NCBI GenBank assembly: GCA_014529385.2
Contig: CM043945.1
Coordinates: forward strand, 149,717,241-149,781,240
DNA: 64,000 nucleotides
DNA from: Adiantum capillus-veneris
Taxonomy: Eukaryota; Streptophyta; Polypodiopsida; Polypodiales; Pteridaceae
Direction: 5' to 3'
The notes beneath the pieces are model-generated. The model was not told where the DNA came from. It saw nothing but the letters and a program-made list of their open reading frames with translations, and did not search any database. The first letter of the stretch is position 1, and each line of letters opens with the position of its first letter. Positions 20,782-31,073 of the stretch are shown one piece after another. The position numbers were made by a program, and so were the translations under genes.

Positions 20782-21425
20782 TCATAAGTGTTCTATGTGT
20801 TCATCTTCAATCTTACTGTAAATGAGAATGTCATCAAGAAAAACCACAACAAATTTTCCAAGATAGGGATGTAAGACACTATCTATGAGTGTCATAAATG
20901 TAGCTCGAGCATTGGTTAGACCAAAAGGCATAACCAAAAATTTAAAATGTCCGAACCGTGTTCTAAAGGCAGTTTTGGAGATATCTTGTAGTAGGATACG
21001 CACCTGGTGGTATCATGAATGAAGATCTATCTTTGTATAGTATCTTGCCCCGTGGAGTTGATCAAACATCTCATCCACCCGAGGTAGAGGAAACTTGTTT
21101 TTGATGGTTATCACATTTAATTCGCGATAATCGACGCACATGCGCATAGTACCATCTTCTTTTTTACCAATAGAATTGGTGATGCCCAAGGCAAAGTGCT
21201 AGGTCTAATGAAACCACGAGCGAGGTAGTCAGCCAACTGACTCTCAACATCCTTGGCTTCTTTAGCACTCATACAATTAGGTGGTTTACTCACTGGTTTA
21301 GTGCCTGGCAAGACATATATGCCATGCTGCACATCACGTGTAGGGGGTAAATCCGGTGGTAAATCACTTGAGAACACAACACTATACTTCGTCAGTAAGT
21401 GAGTAAGTGAGTTAGCTTTTGTCAT
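20782..21425 (-). pseudogene. B2 reverse transcriptase
   Basis: Minus 21425-21117 gives the RT start ([47 protein letters not shown]). After frame changes, 21003-20782 gives [20 protein letters not shown] and [19 protein letters not shown] with the LDD active site. The palm between them is interrupted. It is a copy of the same gene as B1 15722-15486. Confidence 0.85.
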
Positions 21426-21799
21426 GCAAAAGAAGAAAGTAAACTAGAGTTATACTGGGATGGAGAATCTTGGAATTCCTATAATGTTTGTTTTACAACA
21501 GTTGCACGCTGCTCTTTAGAATTAAAGCTGAGAGTACTTTGCTCGTTAGGTTTGTTAACACTTTGTTTATCAGTAGAATTCATTGCACTTTGCATACCAT
21601 TACTAGAATTCACAAGACTTGGAGACAAGCAGTAACAAAAAAAGACTTCATCTATTAAATCTACTTTCTGCAAAATAGAAAGCTCGGTTGTACATATAGG
21701 AGGTGTAGATGGTATATTTTTCTCACCAAGAAAAAGCACATGTTTACCATTGGCCACAAAGGATAAGGAGTTGTATTCATAACTAGTTTGCAATGAGTT

Positions 21800-22561
21800 T
21801 CATAAACCATGCAGCCACTCCCGTCCTAAAACTACACAAGCACGATCCATGTTCATAACTTGGAAGTCAAGGGTTATCGTATAATCTTGAACAATCAGCT
21901 CAACCCCTTGAACTACCGTGTCCCATACTTCTTTATCATTCCCATACATTTGCTCCACCACATACTTGTGAGAGCAGGTAGTTTGTGTAAGCTTCAATTT
22001 CTTGACTAGCTTATAGTTCAAGAAGTTATGAGCTGCACCATCATCCACTAAAATACGAACACGTTGTCCGTTAATAGTGCCATGCATGCGAATCAAATCA
22101 TGGGGACCATAGGTGAGTTGCCACATTGAAGCAGACACACAACACTTGTGCTTTTCTTCCATATGAAGAACCTCTACAATATAATATTTAGGAGATGAAT
22201 CTAATATGAGGCGTTGCACCGTGTGCATGGCCTTTTCTTTGCTTTGCAAAACAGGACAATATTTCTTGTTATGTTGGTCTAAAAGACATCTAAAACAAAA
22301 ATTGTGTTTCTTCGCACGCTCAAAATCAGCAGTGCTGAGAGACCAATGTGGAGTATCTCGTGATTGCTTAGGCTCCTTAGCCTCTTGTGGGCATGGAGAG
22401 ATAGATTGTCTCTTATTCCTCTTGGAACGTGTGGGAGATCTACCCCACCATTGTCTCTTAGCCACATTGCTCTTAGCAAAAGTATTCTTAGAGTAGGGAA
22501 CATTTTCTTTCCTCTCTTGGTCATCATCATATCTTTGGGCATGACTGATGGCTTCTTCCAA
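21800..22561 (-). CDS. B2 gag C-terminus (zinc knuckle) and protease
   Basis: 253-codon minus-strand open frame. A basic stretch (RSPTRSKRNKRQS) is followed by CFRCLLDQHNKKYC, a CX2CX4HX4C knuckle (about residues 92-105). Next come RILVDDGAAHNFLN (about 170-183), the aspartic protease site with D-D-G in place of D-S/T-G, and TLDFQVMNMDRACVVLGREW near the end. B1 shares the DDG form, so it is a family trait or an old mutation. Downstream 21793-21479 continues the linker to RT. Confidence 0.85.
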   Translation of the reverse strand: MEEAISHAQRYDDDQERKENVPYSKNTFAKSNVAKRQWWGRSPTRSKRNKRQSISPCPQEAKEPKQSRDTPHWSLSTADFERAKKHNFCFRCLLDQHNKKYCPVLQSKEKAMHTVQRLILDSSPKYYIVEVLHMEEKHKCCVSASMWQLTYGPHDLIRMHGTINGQRVRILVDDGAAHNFLNYKLVKKLKLTQTTCSHKYVVEQMYGNDKEVWDTVVQGVELIVQDYTITLDFQVMNMDRACVVLGREWLHGL

Positions 22562-23373
22562 AGTTTTTGGATGTTGAGTCTTGACATGAAGACGACAATC
22601 TTTGTCAAAACCCCTATTAAAACCCGTATCTTTTGAAATTCATCTAGACCTTCTAGTTTTAATATGATTTCCCGATACTTCAAAAGGTACTGTGTGAGAG
22701 AGAGGCCAGACATGTGGCATGCTTCCCATGCTAAGCAATCCTTATCTTCTTCATTGGAGTCCAAAAACTCTTTGGAGAAAGAATCTTGAAACGTAGCCCA
22801 AGATGGAGGATGGGCATCTATTGGAAATGTCATCCACCACTTATAGGACTTGCCTTTAAGAGATAGACTTGTTTCCATAGCCGTCTTTATATCTGGGGTG
22901 TGTCTCAATCTATGAATATCACTCCATTTGTGTAAGAACGTATTGACCACATCCTTGTTGCGATCACGCTCTTCCCCATGAAACTCAGGAATGGTGATAT
23001 TCTTAAGTAATGCATTGCTACCTTCTGCATCTTCTACAGCACTTGTCTCTTGGACTCCTTGGGTCATGCGAGCTTGGTTCCCTTGAACTATGCCACTTGT
23101 GGCTCCTTGAGTCGTGTGTGAGTTCATAAATTTCACAAGTAACTCCATAAGATTGGTAGCATTTGCATTGAGTGTAGAGAGGTTGCTTTCAAGTACGCCT
23201 TGGTGATGTTCCAAAGTCTTGAAAGAAGCTATATCTACAAGTCCATGATCTCCTAGATCATCATCATCATGAATATTAGTGCTAGCAGCACCCGTGGTGC
23301 CCTGATTTTGATCTACATGCTCAAAATCAAACCTGTGTGTAGGTGGGATATCCTCACTGGCCATGGTAAACAC
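22562..23373 (-). pseudogene. B2 gag (capsid)
   Basis: Minus-strand frame from 23373, beginning MFTMASEDIPPTHRFDFEHV. An acidic DDDDLGD and a low-complexity region rich in T, Q and G are followed by the capsid domain: LLKNITIPEFHGEERDRNKD, TFLHKWSDIHRLRHTPDIKT, SYKWWMTFPID and SWATFQDSFSKEFLD (about residues 123-225). It stays open for 364 codons but leaves the true gag frame near 22600, where the next ORF takes over. MASEDIPPTH may be the real start, since B1 has the equivalent region. Confidence 0.82.
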
Positions 23374-24078
23374 ACACTAATGCAAAGAGAGAAAAAAAAA
23401 AACGACAACTTATACCTTGAGAAATTGAAGTCTTTGTGTTTTGTATGCTCCACGATTTGCGTTGGATGCGAACTTCACCTTGCAAGAATTTGAGCGCTTC
23501 ACTTGTTGTTCGTTGTAAGAACACCTTTGATGATTCTTCACAAAAACCCGTCGTTTTTGTGAAGGCTTATGTTCACTTTGAAGCTACCTCCTTGAGGAAA
23601 AAAGAAATTCTGGAGGAAAACTTGCCTTCCTCCAAGAAATGAAAAGGAAGGGTGAAGTTACTTCCTTGAAGTTTGAAGCTTTCCCTTTCCTTCTAGTTTT
23701 TCTTTCAACACAAGTATGCTATCTTTCTTTGTTATACACAACAAGGGTCAATAGCTTGATGGTAAAGTGTTGACCTCTTACCCTCATGGGGTGGGTTCAA
23801 CCCTCCTTCATGCAAGGGTTAAACGGGCCTTCCTACCCGTGCAACCAACGGTTCCAAAGGAAGTCTTTGGAGCCTCGGTCTCGTTGAGTTGCCGGTCGAG
23901 TTTGCCTTGGTTGCCCACTATGGAGGGCGTAGGTGGGGCGGCCACGGCGGATTGTTGTTGTTTGTTCACGCACTGCGCATAGGAAAGTGTGCCTGTCTTC
24001 ATTTGTTGCACATTGGAGACGTCGTTGTCCACGAAACGTCGCACGCACATGCAACCCGCTTTTTGCCTCCCAAAAATA
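23374..24078 (-). other. B2 leader between PBS and gag
   Basis: About 700 bp without gag-pol coding. It contains a run of A near 23390-23403, a tRNA-like segment on the plus strand at about 23746-23820, and no other recognised motif. B1 has lost this region, so there is no second copy for comparison. Confidence 0.6.
23746..23820 (+). repeat. tRNA-like segment with Pol III A and B boxes (possible SINE head)
   Basis: tagcttgatgg (23752-23762) fits the A box and gggttcaaccc (23793-23803) fits the B box. The spacing is about 30 bp, typical of tRNAs and tRNA-derived SINEs. The middle (cctcttaccctcatgggg) resembles an anticodon region. Acceptor-stem pairing is not convincing, so a functional tRNA gene is unlikely. 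It lies in the leader of B2, opposite in orientation to it. Confidence 0.5.
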
Positions 24079-24090
24079 GCTCGAATACCA
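24079..24090 (-). other. B2 primer-binding site
   Basis: The minus strand reads TGGTATTCGAGC, one base after the 5' LTR end. It differs at two positions from the initiator tRNA-Met PBS (TGGTATCAGAGC) used by A2. Either it is decayed or it uses a different tRNA. Confidence 0.78.
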
Positions 24091-24091
24091 G

Positions 24092-24214
24092 TGAGAGGGC
24101 GGTGGTAATGCGTGTGCTAGTCTCCACCCAACCGTGCTATCTTATAGCCTTCCCCTAGCATACACACTGTCTGCTCGTGTCGGTGGCCTTGCCCATAGGA
24201 CCCATGTCCTTATA
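24092..24214 (-). repeat. B2 5' LTR (123 bp)
   Basis: Plus strand tgagagggcggtggtaatgc to catgtccttata. About 90 percent identical by eye to the 3' LTR. The TG start in element orientation has decayed (TATAAGG instead of TGTAAGG). Confidence 0.88.
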
Positions 24215-24450
24215 GTAGGCTAGCCTACCATTGACGAGAAGATTTCTAAGAGTGCATAGCTACATGGTGTAGCTTAGAGGACTCCATGAAGCCCTCATCT
24301 CTAAAGGCCGAATCAAATTGCTGGATGAAGGCCAACACCTTGTCGCTGGCACCAAAGGTGCCATCATAGATGAGAAAAGAGATACTCTTTCCTTCGTCTT
24401 TGAATTTATTGAGCTTTTGGGACCTTCATGACCTCTATTGATGATTGGTA
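24215..24450 (-). pseudogene. A1 gag fragment right of B2
   Basis: Reverse-strand match to A2 gag at about 8500-8710: KSISFLIYDGTFGASDKVLA-type sequence, FIQQFD, and SKLRHVAMH-stop before QWW. Similarity fades near 24450, which marks the truncated 5' end of A1. Confidence 0.78.
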
Positions 24451-26500
24451 CACCCACAACTAAGCTCGTAGAGATACTACACAGAGAGTGCGAATGCTTC
24501 ATAAGATACCCATTTCATGAAGTTGCATGCCGTTCTAAATCAGTCTTTGCTCACACGAGGGTCCATAACACCTAGTGTGCATTCCTTTAGCAAAAAACCA
24601 ATCCAAACCTTCATTTTGTGAGTATAACTACCAATACGTATAGAAAATGTAATGCTCATAGCATACATCAAAGAGAAGAGTAAATAGTTCTGAGAAGAAA
24701 CTAAATACTTCCTATTGCCACCACTTGAAAGCCTTGCTAAAATGTTTGAACCATAAAGAATATGAAACATAAATCACATCTAGGTATAGACAATGAAACA
24801 CTTTCATGAACAACACATAGCCTTGCTATATACATAAACAACCATCCATTAATGTGGTTTAGCTACACTTGTATCTTAACAAGTCTAACTAGGTATCTGA
24901 TAATTTTTGGCCACTGAAATTGTTCTTGATATGACATGCTCAAATTGATCTAATAAGCGGATTTGACGAGCACCTAGGGACTTCATCATGATGCCTAATT
25001 GAAGTAACGTGCACCAATGTCAGTCCCAGGGACTCATATTTTCCACGTGTGGAACATGTCCCAACTAAGGATGTATGAAAAAAGAACATCCTTAAGTAAT
25101 GTATTTGTGTGTGGAGGTAACTATAAATACTTAATGACATGAGTGAGTGGGAACCTAATTAACCTTGCTTCACACTGGCTAAACCAAACTCCGTGATCTC
25201 TTAGACCATGCTGTATCCCATGTGACAACATGTGCCAACAAAACCCTACCATGTAGGTCCATAACTGTAGTATGTAGTAGTGTAGCTGAGACACGACCTT
25301 CCTGAATCTCTTCGCTCCCCTATGACCTTGTTATATGTCTAAAGAGAAGAATGGATGAAAGCATCCTAGCTTATACACCCTACTAGAAAAACACAATCAA
25401 AGCATATGTAGACAGGAATAAAACCAAATCATATGCATAGCTGGAGGTTGAACATAGCGTTCACTTACCCGTTATCATGTGCACTTTGCAATCTAGCCCC
25501 TTGGTTAAAATCTACAATGTCAAAGCCCTTGGTCAGACTCTGCATGAAAACTGCTTAAACTAGCAGGTAGCGATGACCAACACAATTTATCGTGTACAAA
25601 AATGTTTGGAATCAACTTGAAAAGTTTAAATTTTCCACTACCCCTTGGTAGATTGCGAACTTCTTTCCTTGAAAATGCAATTGTGATCCTCAATACCCAT
25701 GGAGTGATTGTGTATTAGCAAGATCATACCCCTAAAAATACCACTTCAAGAGACATAATGAGTGCTACAACTAAGCAACAAATCTTCTTCAGTTGGAATC
25801 TTATTCACAACTAAATTGTGAAAGAATCTTCTCCCTCCATGAACAAAGGAGGAAGATGTTGAATACCCTTGAAGAAAATTGTCATACTAGATTTTTTAAG
25901 GTGTTCACATAAGAAATTATCTGCATGGAGGTTCTCTTAATGTATTCATGTCTTCCCATGAATCATTTGCTTGATAGCTAGGACATGCCTACTTGCTACC
26001 CATAGAAATCGTCATTGGATTGGCTGCACCTTGTGCATAGAGCCAATGATGTAAAGTACTCACCACTATATACATATTCAATGATCAGAGACCCATCTAC
26101 CAGTCTCAATTCTTCTTGGATAGAGTAGCTAATGTTATTACAAAAGCTAAAACAATGATGGAGTGGACGTACTGCTAGCTTATTCGCATGCCATACATGT
26201 ATATCAAAAAAATAGATTGATAAACCCTTGGCTTCAATGATAGTCTCAACCTTGTGAGCTATTGCTATAGGTTCCTTGCATAATTACACGGGCATGGACA
26301 CCCCATAGTGCGTTGTTGCCAAACTTAAACTATGAGATTATATCCACTTAGTGCCAAATATGTGTGCCTTTACCTTTGATCTGAAGTCAATGGATAGTAC
26401 CTTTGTATAGAATAGAAGCCTTGCTTTGCATGAAGGCTGGCAAAGCACTTTGCTTTGCAAATAAAAGGTAGAATTACAAAAAAAACAAGTATAACTTGAA
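24451..26500. other. About 2 kb without recognisable gene or repeat
   Basis: No transposon protein motif, tandem repeat or long open frame was found. The longest frames (for example minus 24770-24540, 76 codons) show no familiar motif. Several GTAAG-like sites on the minus strand suggest this may be intron or downstream sequence of the decayed gene at 26.5-28.1 kb, but that is speculative. Confidence 0.4.
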
Positions 26501-26510
26501 ATGTACTAAC

Positions 26511-28125
26511 CTTGTCACTCCTCTGAGATGAGTTGCCTTCACTTGAAGCTGGCTCGTAGCCTTGTATGCTGAAAAATTTAGAGCTATTGGAGGTACCTTG
26601 CATACCCTTGTGGATTGGTTCATACTGACTGCCAAAAAAGAATTTAGGGAGACGTACTGTCAAGTTTCCCCAAGTTTGTATGCTACTAGCGTATTCCAAA
26701 CTTTGGAAGCTTCTAGGTAATATGCCCTAAAGTGAAGCCTTTGATTCACATAAGTTCATCGAGAAGATGAGATAGAACAGAGGCTGAATGCTCTTAGCTA
26801 ACAAGTTCTCTTGTTGACACAGAGATGTCAAAGTAAAAGAAAATTGAGCGTGTTGAGCTTGCAGAGAGAATTGGCCTTGTTGCCAATTCATGTATTTTAT
26901 TGAGAGTCCTTCGATTGCAGATTAGCTCAGAAAGCTTAGCTAGAAAATTTTTAGCGTAACTGCCAAATCAAGCTTGATCAAAGCAACATTTTCTTATCAA
27001 GTTGGTATTGTAAATTTTTTTGCAAAAGAATAAATTCAAAATTGGAAACTAAAACTTAATGTACTTACTAACTCTCTGGAATCTCCACCCTTGGCACCAG
27101 AAGTTGTAGTATCCTATGGTAGAAGTGTGCTTTCAATGTACTTTGTGTACTTACTTTGTCTGCACTCTGGCAAACTGTAATTGCTTTGGAGTGATCATGC
27201 ACCTAATGCATAATAATAGGTAGGGAGCTGTGTGTTGTGATCCCTAAAGCCTGGCTTTCCCCCCTCTGCTTGACAGCACAAAGAGGATACATGAAAGAGA
27301 TACTAGCCGACGTAACGCACAAGCTAGTTTCTTGAGTATCTTTATACGGATCCTTGCTCCCATAGTGCATCTTATGGAATTTTCATACTCGAGATAGGTT
27401 ATATAAAATTAACCCTACCGAGTGTCGACCTTGTCAAGTAATTTACCAGATTAAAACATGTACCGTAATTGTAGAAGCAAAGCAGACCTGGTTCGCCCAA
27501 CGCTGGTGGCATTTACCCTTGAAATCCCAATAAATCTGTCTTACCGACAATGAGTTGAGCATGACCATTTTTAACTGCATCAATTTTAGTAAACCAGTCT
27601 AGGAGCCATGCCCCAAAACTCGAAACGAGAAGAAAAGCATGCCCGTTGGCTTCTTAAAATTGGAACAAAAGGTCGGCCATGCTGAATACCTTTGCAATAC
27701 AAGCAATAGGCATTGCCTTAACTTGCCATACTGCAATTGATTGACTCACCAACCATCGTATGATACATCTCAGTAGCCGAATTTTGGATACTACCCCATT
27801 TTCAAACATCCATGCTCATTCAACCTGTAAAATTGAATCGAATATAGAACTATAAGTGACACTTTCATACTTACATCCCATCTTGAGCAAGCGTGAAGAT
27901 TGCAGATCCTTTGTCAATACGACGTTCATTTGAGCATGCCAATTTACCAATAAGGCACACTTTGTCCAAGCTTGTACCCGTGTACAAGAAAATTCTGATC
28001 TCGAGCAGCTAGTGTTGATACCAAACATTAATTGCCACCACAAATTTTTTTGGCCAAGGAAGCATTTCATGCAAGATTTTTCTCGTACAAGCCAGATCAT
28101 GACATACCCGTAACAACTTGCCTTG
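26511..28125 (-). pseudogene. Candidate remnant of a multi-exon host gene (unrecognised)
   Basis: Four or more minus-strand segments look like exons with matching splice signals. At 28125-27875 the segment is preceded by a CTATTCAG acceptor and ends at GTAAGTATG; it reads RKILHEMLPWPKKFVVAINV, with one stop. At 27730-27545 (TTGCAG to GTAAGACAG) it reads HAFLLVSSFGAWLLDWFTKI, with one stop. At 27202-27155 (ATTAG to GTAAGT) there are 16 codons. At about 26900-26511 it ends AAG-GTTAGT and includes NWQQGQFSLQAQHAQFSF and NSSKFFSIQGYEPASSEGNS. The frames are consistent with the splice sites, but in-frame stops indicate decay. I do not recognise the protein. A mere run of open frames is the alternative. 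Confidence 0.33.
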
Positions 28126-28610
28126 CTGAATAGCAAGAAAAATCCATCAAATGGCTTGAAAAGTGGCTATGAATTCACCATTACAATTGTCAAGAATTAG
28201 ATATGAAAATACATGCGAAGTTTTTGCAAATTGCTTGGTTGATGATGATCGTGCAGATTTCCCCCTTTGCATGACTCCGTGTGCAGAAAATAGTGGAAAT
28301 TTTTGGTACTCAAAGGGTGGGAACATGGCCTTGGGAACTAACTTTGGTGAAACAAATTTAAGGTAAGTGTGAACTCAAGCTCCATAAACGGTCATGGCAG
28401 GCTCGTAGACAATACAAGGAGGAGGAGCAAGCAAGATCACGCTACAATGAATTTGGCACGAGGTTGCAGTAGCAAAAAACTCTCCATGAGTTGGCACAAA
28501 TGCATAGCTACAAAGGTGATGTTCTTTGGTGCAGGTCGACAACACCCAAGTGTGTGTGCTAACGGCCATTTTTGCATGCCTTCGGCTCTAAAAATCCCGC
28601 CATAGCTATG

Positions 28611-28759
<149 letters not shown>

Positions 28760-28825
28760 ATACATACCCATGCAACCTCATGCAAAATCCATGAACTTCC
28801 CCTCCATGACTGTCGAGCTCCCTGA

Positions 28826-29090
28826 GCTTTGATACCAATGTAAAGATTGAGCACTGGAACATGCAACTCTCCACCTGACCATGCCCTATATAGGCCTTGC
28901 TTGCTAATAATAGGGCCCCCTTGACCACATGTCCATCTTGGCCCTTGTACTACCCGGTCTTACCCTATGCCTAATAATGAAAGCCTTTTGGATTTTATAG
29001 GCACCTATAGATTAAAGAGAAGTGAAGGAGACTAATCATAGAATAGCTTATCAAAGTAGTAGATGATGCCAACCATCTTGAAATAGTTCT
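28826..29090 (-). mobile_element. LTR end plus primer-binding site of an unidentified minus-strand element
   Basis: The minus strand reads TGGTATCAAAGC at 28837-28826, which matches 11 of 12 bases of the initiator tRNA-Met PBS. One base away, at 28839, is tgtaaagattgag on the plus strand, that is an LTR ending TTTACA. A TATATAGGG motif near 28890 (minus) could be its promoter. The outer LTR boundary, a second LTR and any coding region were not found. The limit at 29090 is where the D repeat begins. Confidence 0.5.
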
Positions 29091-29093
29091 AAG

Positions 29094-29638
29094 CAGGCTG
29101 TTGATTATGACGAGCCAAGAAGCTATGCCAAGGCTGTCAAAGTTGCCTAGGTGAGGAGCAAGAAAGTGAAGAGAAAGCTGGAGTTAGGCTTGTGAAAGCC
29201 TGCAAATTATGTGCCTATGGCAACGAAAAGGTGTTCTATGGACCAATGACGGATAGTGCCAAATGTGCGAAGTGCAGAGCTTGCTAGGGTAAGGCCTTTG
29301 ATCAATTATGTTCCTTTGGGATTGCCTGTTTGTGAGATGCCTATGCCAATTGTGGAGGAGCTCGTCAACAAAGATGAGACCATTGTTAAAGAGAACATGT
29401 ACGTAGAGAAGCTAGCAGAAGCCAAGTGCCCAATGCATCTTGAAGAGGTGAAGCCTGTTCTTGTGGAGTGTTTGTATGAAAGGGTAGTAGAGTGTAGCCA
29501 GGTTGAAGATTCCAAGAGCATGGAAGTAGAGGAATAAGGATATGTGCAAAGCCAAAAGGATGGTCAAGCTTTTGTGGAGCAGCAAGAGGATGGGGATGCT
29601 GATACCGAATTAGCCTATGGTGATGATGTTGAGAATAC
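29094..29638 (+). repeat. D1 repeat, left part (before the Copia insertion)
   Basis: Nearly collinear with 53428-53965 (for example ggagttaggcttgtgaaagc and cctgcaaattatgtgcctat in both). The plus strand has two long open readings: a cysteine-rich one at 29111-29284, and another at 29256-29638 with MPMPIVEELVNKDETIVKEN and AEAKCPMHLEEVKPVLVECL. The latter has a stop at 29535. The repeat resumes after the Copia element at 33204. No known domain was recognised. Confidence 0.75.
29111..29284 (+). CDS. Cysteine-cluster open frame in D1 (58 codons, no ATG)
   Basis: The frame reads with eight cysteines in the pattern CX2CX2C-X18-CX2C-X17-CX2CX2C (LCQGCQSC, ACKLCAYGNEKVFY, KCAKCRAC). The spacing of CxxC pairs suggests a small zinc-binding domain. 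D2 keeps the central part (VRLVKACKLCAYGNDKVF) but is broken by single-base insertions and a stop. The frame ends in TAG at 29285. Whether this or the overlapping frame at 29256 is the genuine one is not certain. I do not recognise the family. Confidence 0.4.
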
Positions 29639-29835
29639 TGAAGTGCACGTGCAAGAGAGTATGTGTGTATGTGAGCAACAATGGAGAAGAGACAAGAAGA
29701 GAGGAGACCCTTGTGTTTGCAAGGGCTAAAAACTCACTCACTATATGTGAGCCCCCTTATTCTATTATGTACATATTGAATAAGTATAGTGGACGAGCAC
29801 CTGGCCTAGCCGACCACATGGGGCTTTACCCAACA
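29639..29835 (-). repeat. C 3' LTR (197 bp)
   Basis: Matches 33005-33198, including gagacccttgtgtttgcaag and cactcactatatgtgag. Followed on the plus strand by acctcccacg, the complement of a purine tract (CGTGGGAGGT) in PPT position. Confidence 0.9.
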
Positions 29836-29918
29836 ACCTCCCACGTAAATGCCAATGTGGCCATGAGAGAGAAAAGAAAACCATACAAAACCTGTACAAG
29901 GCCATCACAAGTATGACC

Positions 29919-30356
29919 TTAGAGAACACCCATTGGAGCACTGAATCTGTGTGCATCCAGCCCTAATTGTAGAGGAAGTATAGAGCGATCAACATCATAC
30001 TCCTCACCAAAGCCGCACACATCTTGCAGGTATCTCATCATATGCTGCAAAGTGCCCCTATGCTCAAGGCCAATGTCAATCATCACTGCATGACTGACTG
30101 CTCCCACTGCAAATGCACCTACTACAAATGCAATCTTGGGTCTCAAGATTAGTATCTTGTACATGAGACTCCCAAATGCTGATGCAACCCTGGAAATCTC
30201 TGCCAATCTAACCATCTCAGTCAAATCTGGCTTAGAACTCCATTCATGGAAATCACCTTGACACTTGAACTCGGATCCCTGGAATCCATCCTCCTGTGTC
30301 CATTGCATGTCACATGCGCACCAAGAGCATCTGCGTGTCCCGAACCTATGTGGCAA
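29919..30356 (-). pseudogene. C reverse transcriptase C-terminus
   Basis: 145-codon minus-strand frame. Around residues 58-110 it has VASAFGSLMYKILILRPKIA, then FVVGAFAVG and LQHMMRYLQ. This corresponds to the copia block usually written Y-x-S-A-V-G-S-L-M-Y followed by T-R-P-D-I and W-x2-V-K-x2-L-R-Y-L. The YVDD active site upstream is absent. A further minus frame at 30643-30437 (TQPCRETRHVSFVDRLHDAP) may be another pol remnant. Confidence 0.72.
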
Positions 30357-30701
30357 GAGCAGTACCTAGCTCTAACTCACACGCATCAGCCTCTGGCCTA
30401 CGCATATCCATGAATGACTGAATCAAGACTAAATCCTCAACACTCAAGCCATCCATATCTGTCATCATATCCACAAACGACATGCCCTACTGAACAACTG
30501 TCTGCAACTGGCTCAACATGCTCACAAAGTGGAGCATCATGCAACCTATCCACAAAGGACACATGCCTCGTCTCTCTGCATGGTTGCGTACTCACAAAGA
30601 CTGTGCCATTTTGCACATGATGTACTAGCATTGCATGAATCATGCCAATACTAGCATCTCTCGCTATGACTAGCTATCTATGATGCAATCTAAAATTGTG
30701 T

Positions 30702-31016
30702 TCATCGAGCACTATATGGCATCCAATGTCTCATAATTGATTCAAAGAGATCAAGCTCTGCGTCAAACCTGGAAATTGATGTACATCTCAGAACACGTAT
30801 GATGCACCACTCGGGCAACAATAGTCTGACATCTCCTGCACCAACTATGTCATGCACTGAACCATAAGCTAGACACACATGTCTAGGCATACCACTAGCA
30901 TATTTGCTAAACCACTCACAACTTGACTTGACATAAAATCTAGCACTCACATCTAGTATCCAATGCAAAGGTAATGTGTCATCAAAAACCGACATAAGAA
31001 AGTCATGAGTAAACAT
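30702..31016 (-). pseudogene. C protease / gag-pre-integrase remnant
   Basis: Contains LHWILDVSARFYVKSSCEWF followed by IVGAGDVRLLLPEW and IIRVLRCTSISRF. This is the copia pattern W-I-L-D-S-G-A-S-x-H-x(n)-W-F, then G-x-G-x-V, then V-L-x-V. The active site reads LDVSA instead of LDSGA, so it is inactive. Confidence 0.75.
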
Positions 31017-31073
31017 GGAAGCAAAGTCAACATCTCCGTCATGATAGCCACATATGCTACATCTGCTCTCACA

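Larger units (their letters stand above)
18516..24214 (-). mobile_element. B2: full-length gypsy chromovirus with 123-bp LTRs
   Basis: 5699-bp minus-strand element, with LTRs at 24092-24214 (5') and 18516-18638 (3'), PBS next to the 5' LTR and polypurine tract next to the 3' LTR. It lies inside A1 gag. Flanking pentamers are ATAGG (18511-18515) and GTAGG (24215-24219), a plausible decayed target duplication. I count 12 mismatches between the two LTRs by eye over 123 bp, so the insertion is old. LTRs this short are unusual for an element with full gag-pol. Confidence 0.9.
2000..24450 (-). mobile_element. A1: oldest Ty3/gypsy chromovirus, broken into three pieces
   Basis: Three minus-strand segments align in order to the A2 element at 5908-14686. 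Gag is at 24450-24215, gag continues at 18515-18159, and protease to integrase is at 4336-2000. The gaps are filled by B2 (18516-24214) and by B1 with nested A2 (4337-18158). About 450 bp of A, equivalent to A2 positions 9076-9522, is missing at the B1 junction. The SR-rich gag N-terminus and both LTRs were not found, so A1 is truncated at both ends. It is the host layer of the nest. Confidence 0.8.

Noticed and set aside
23746-23820. Functional tRNA gene
   Set aside because: A and B boxes are present but acceptor and anticodon stems do not pair convincingly; kept only as a SINE-like segment.
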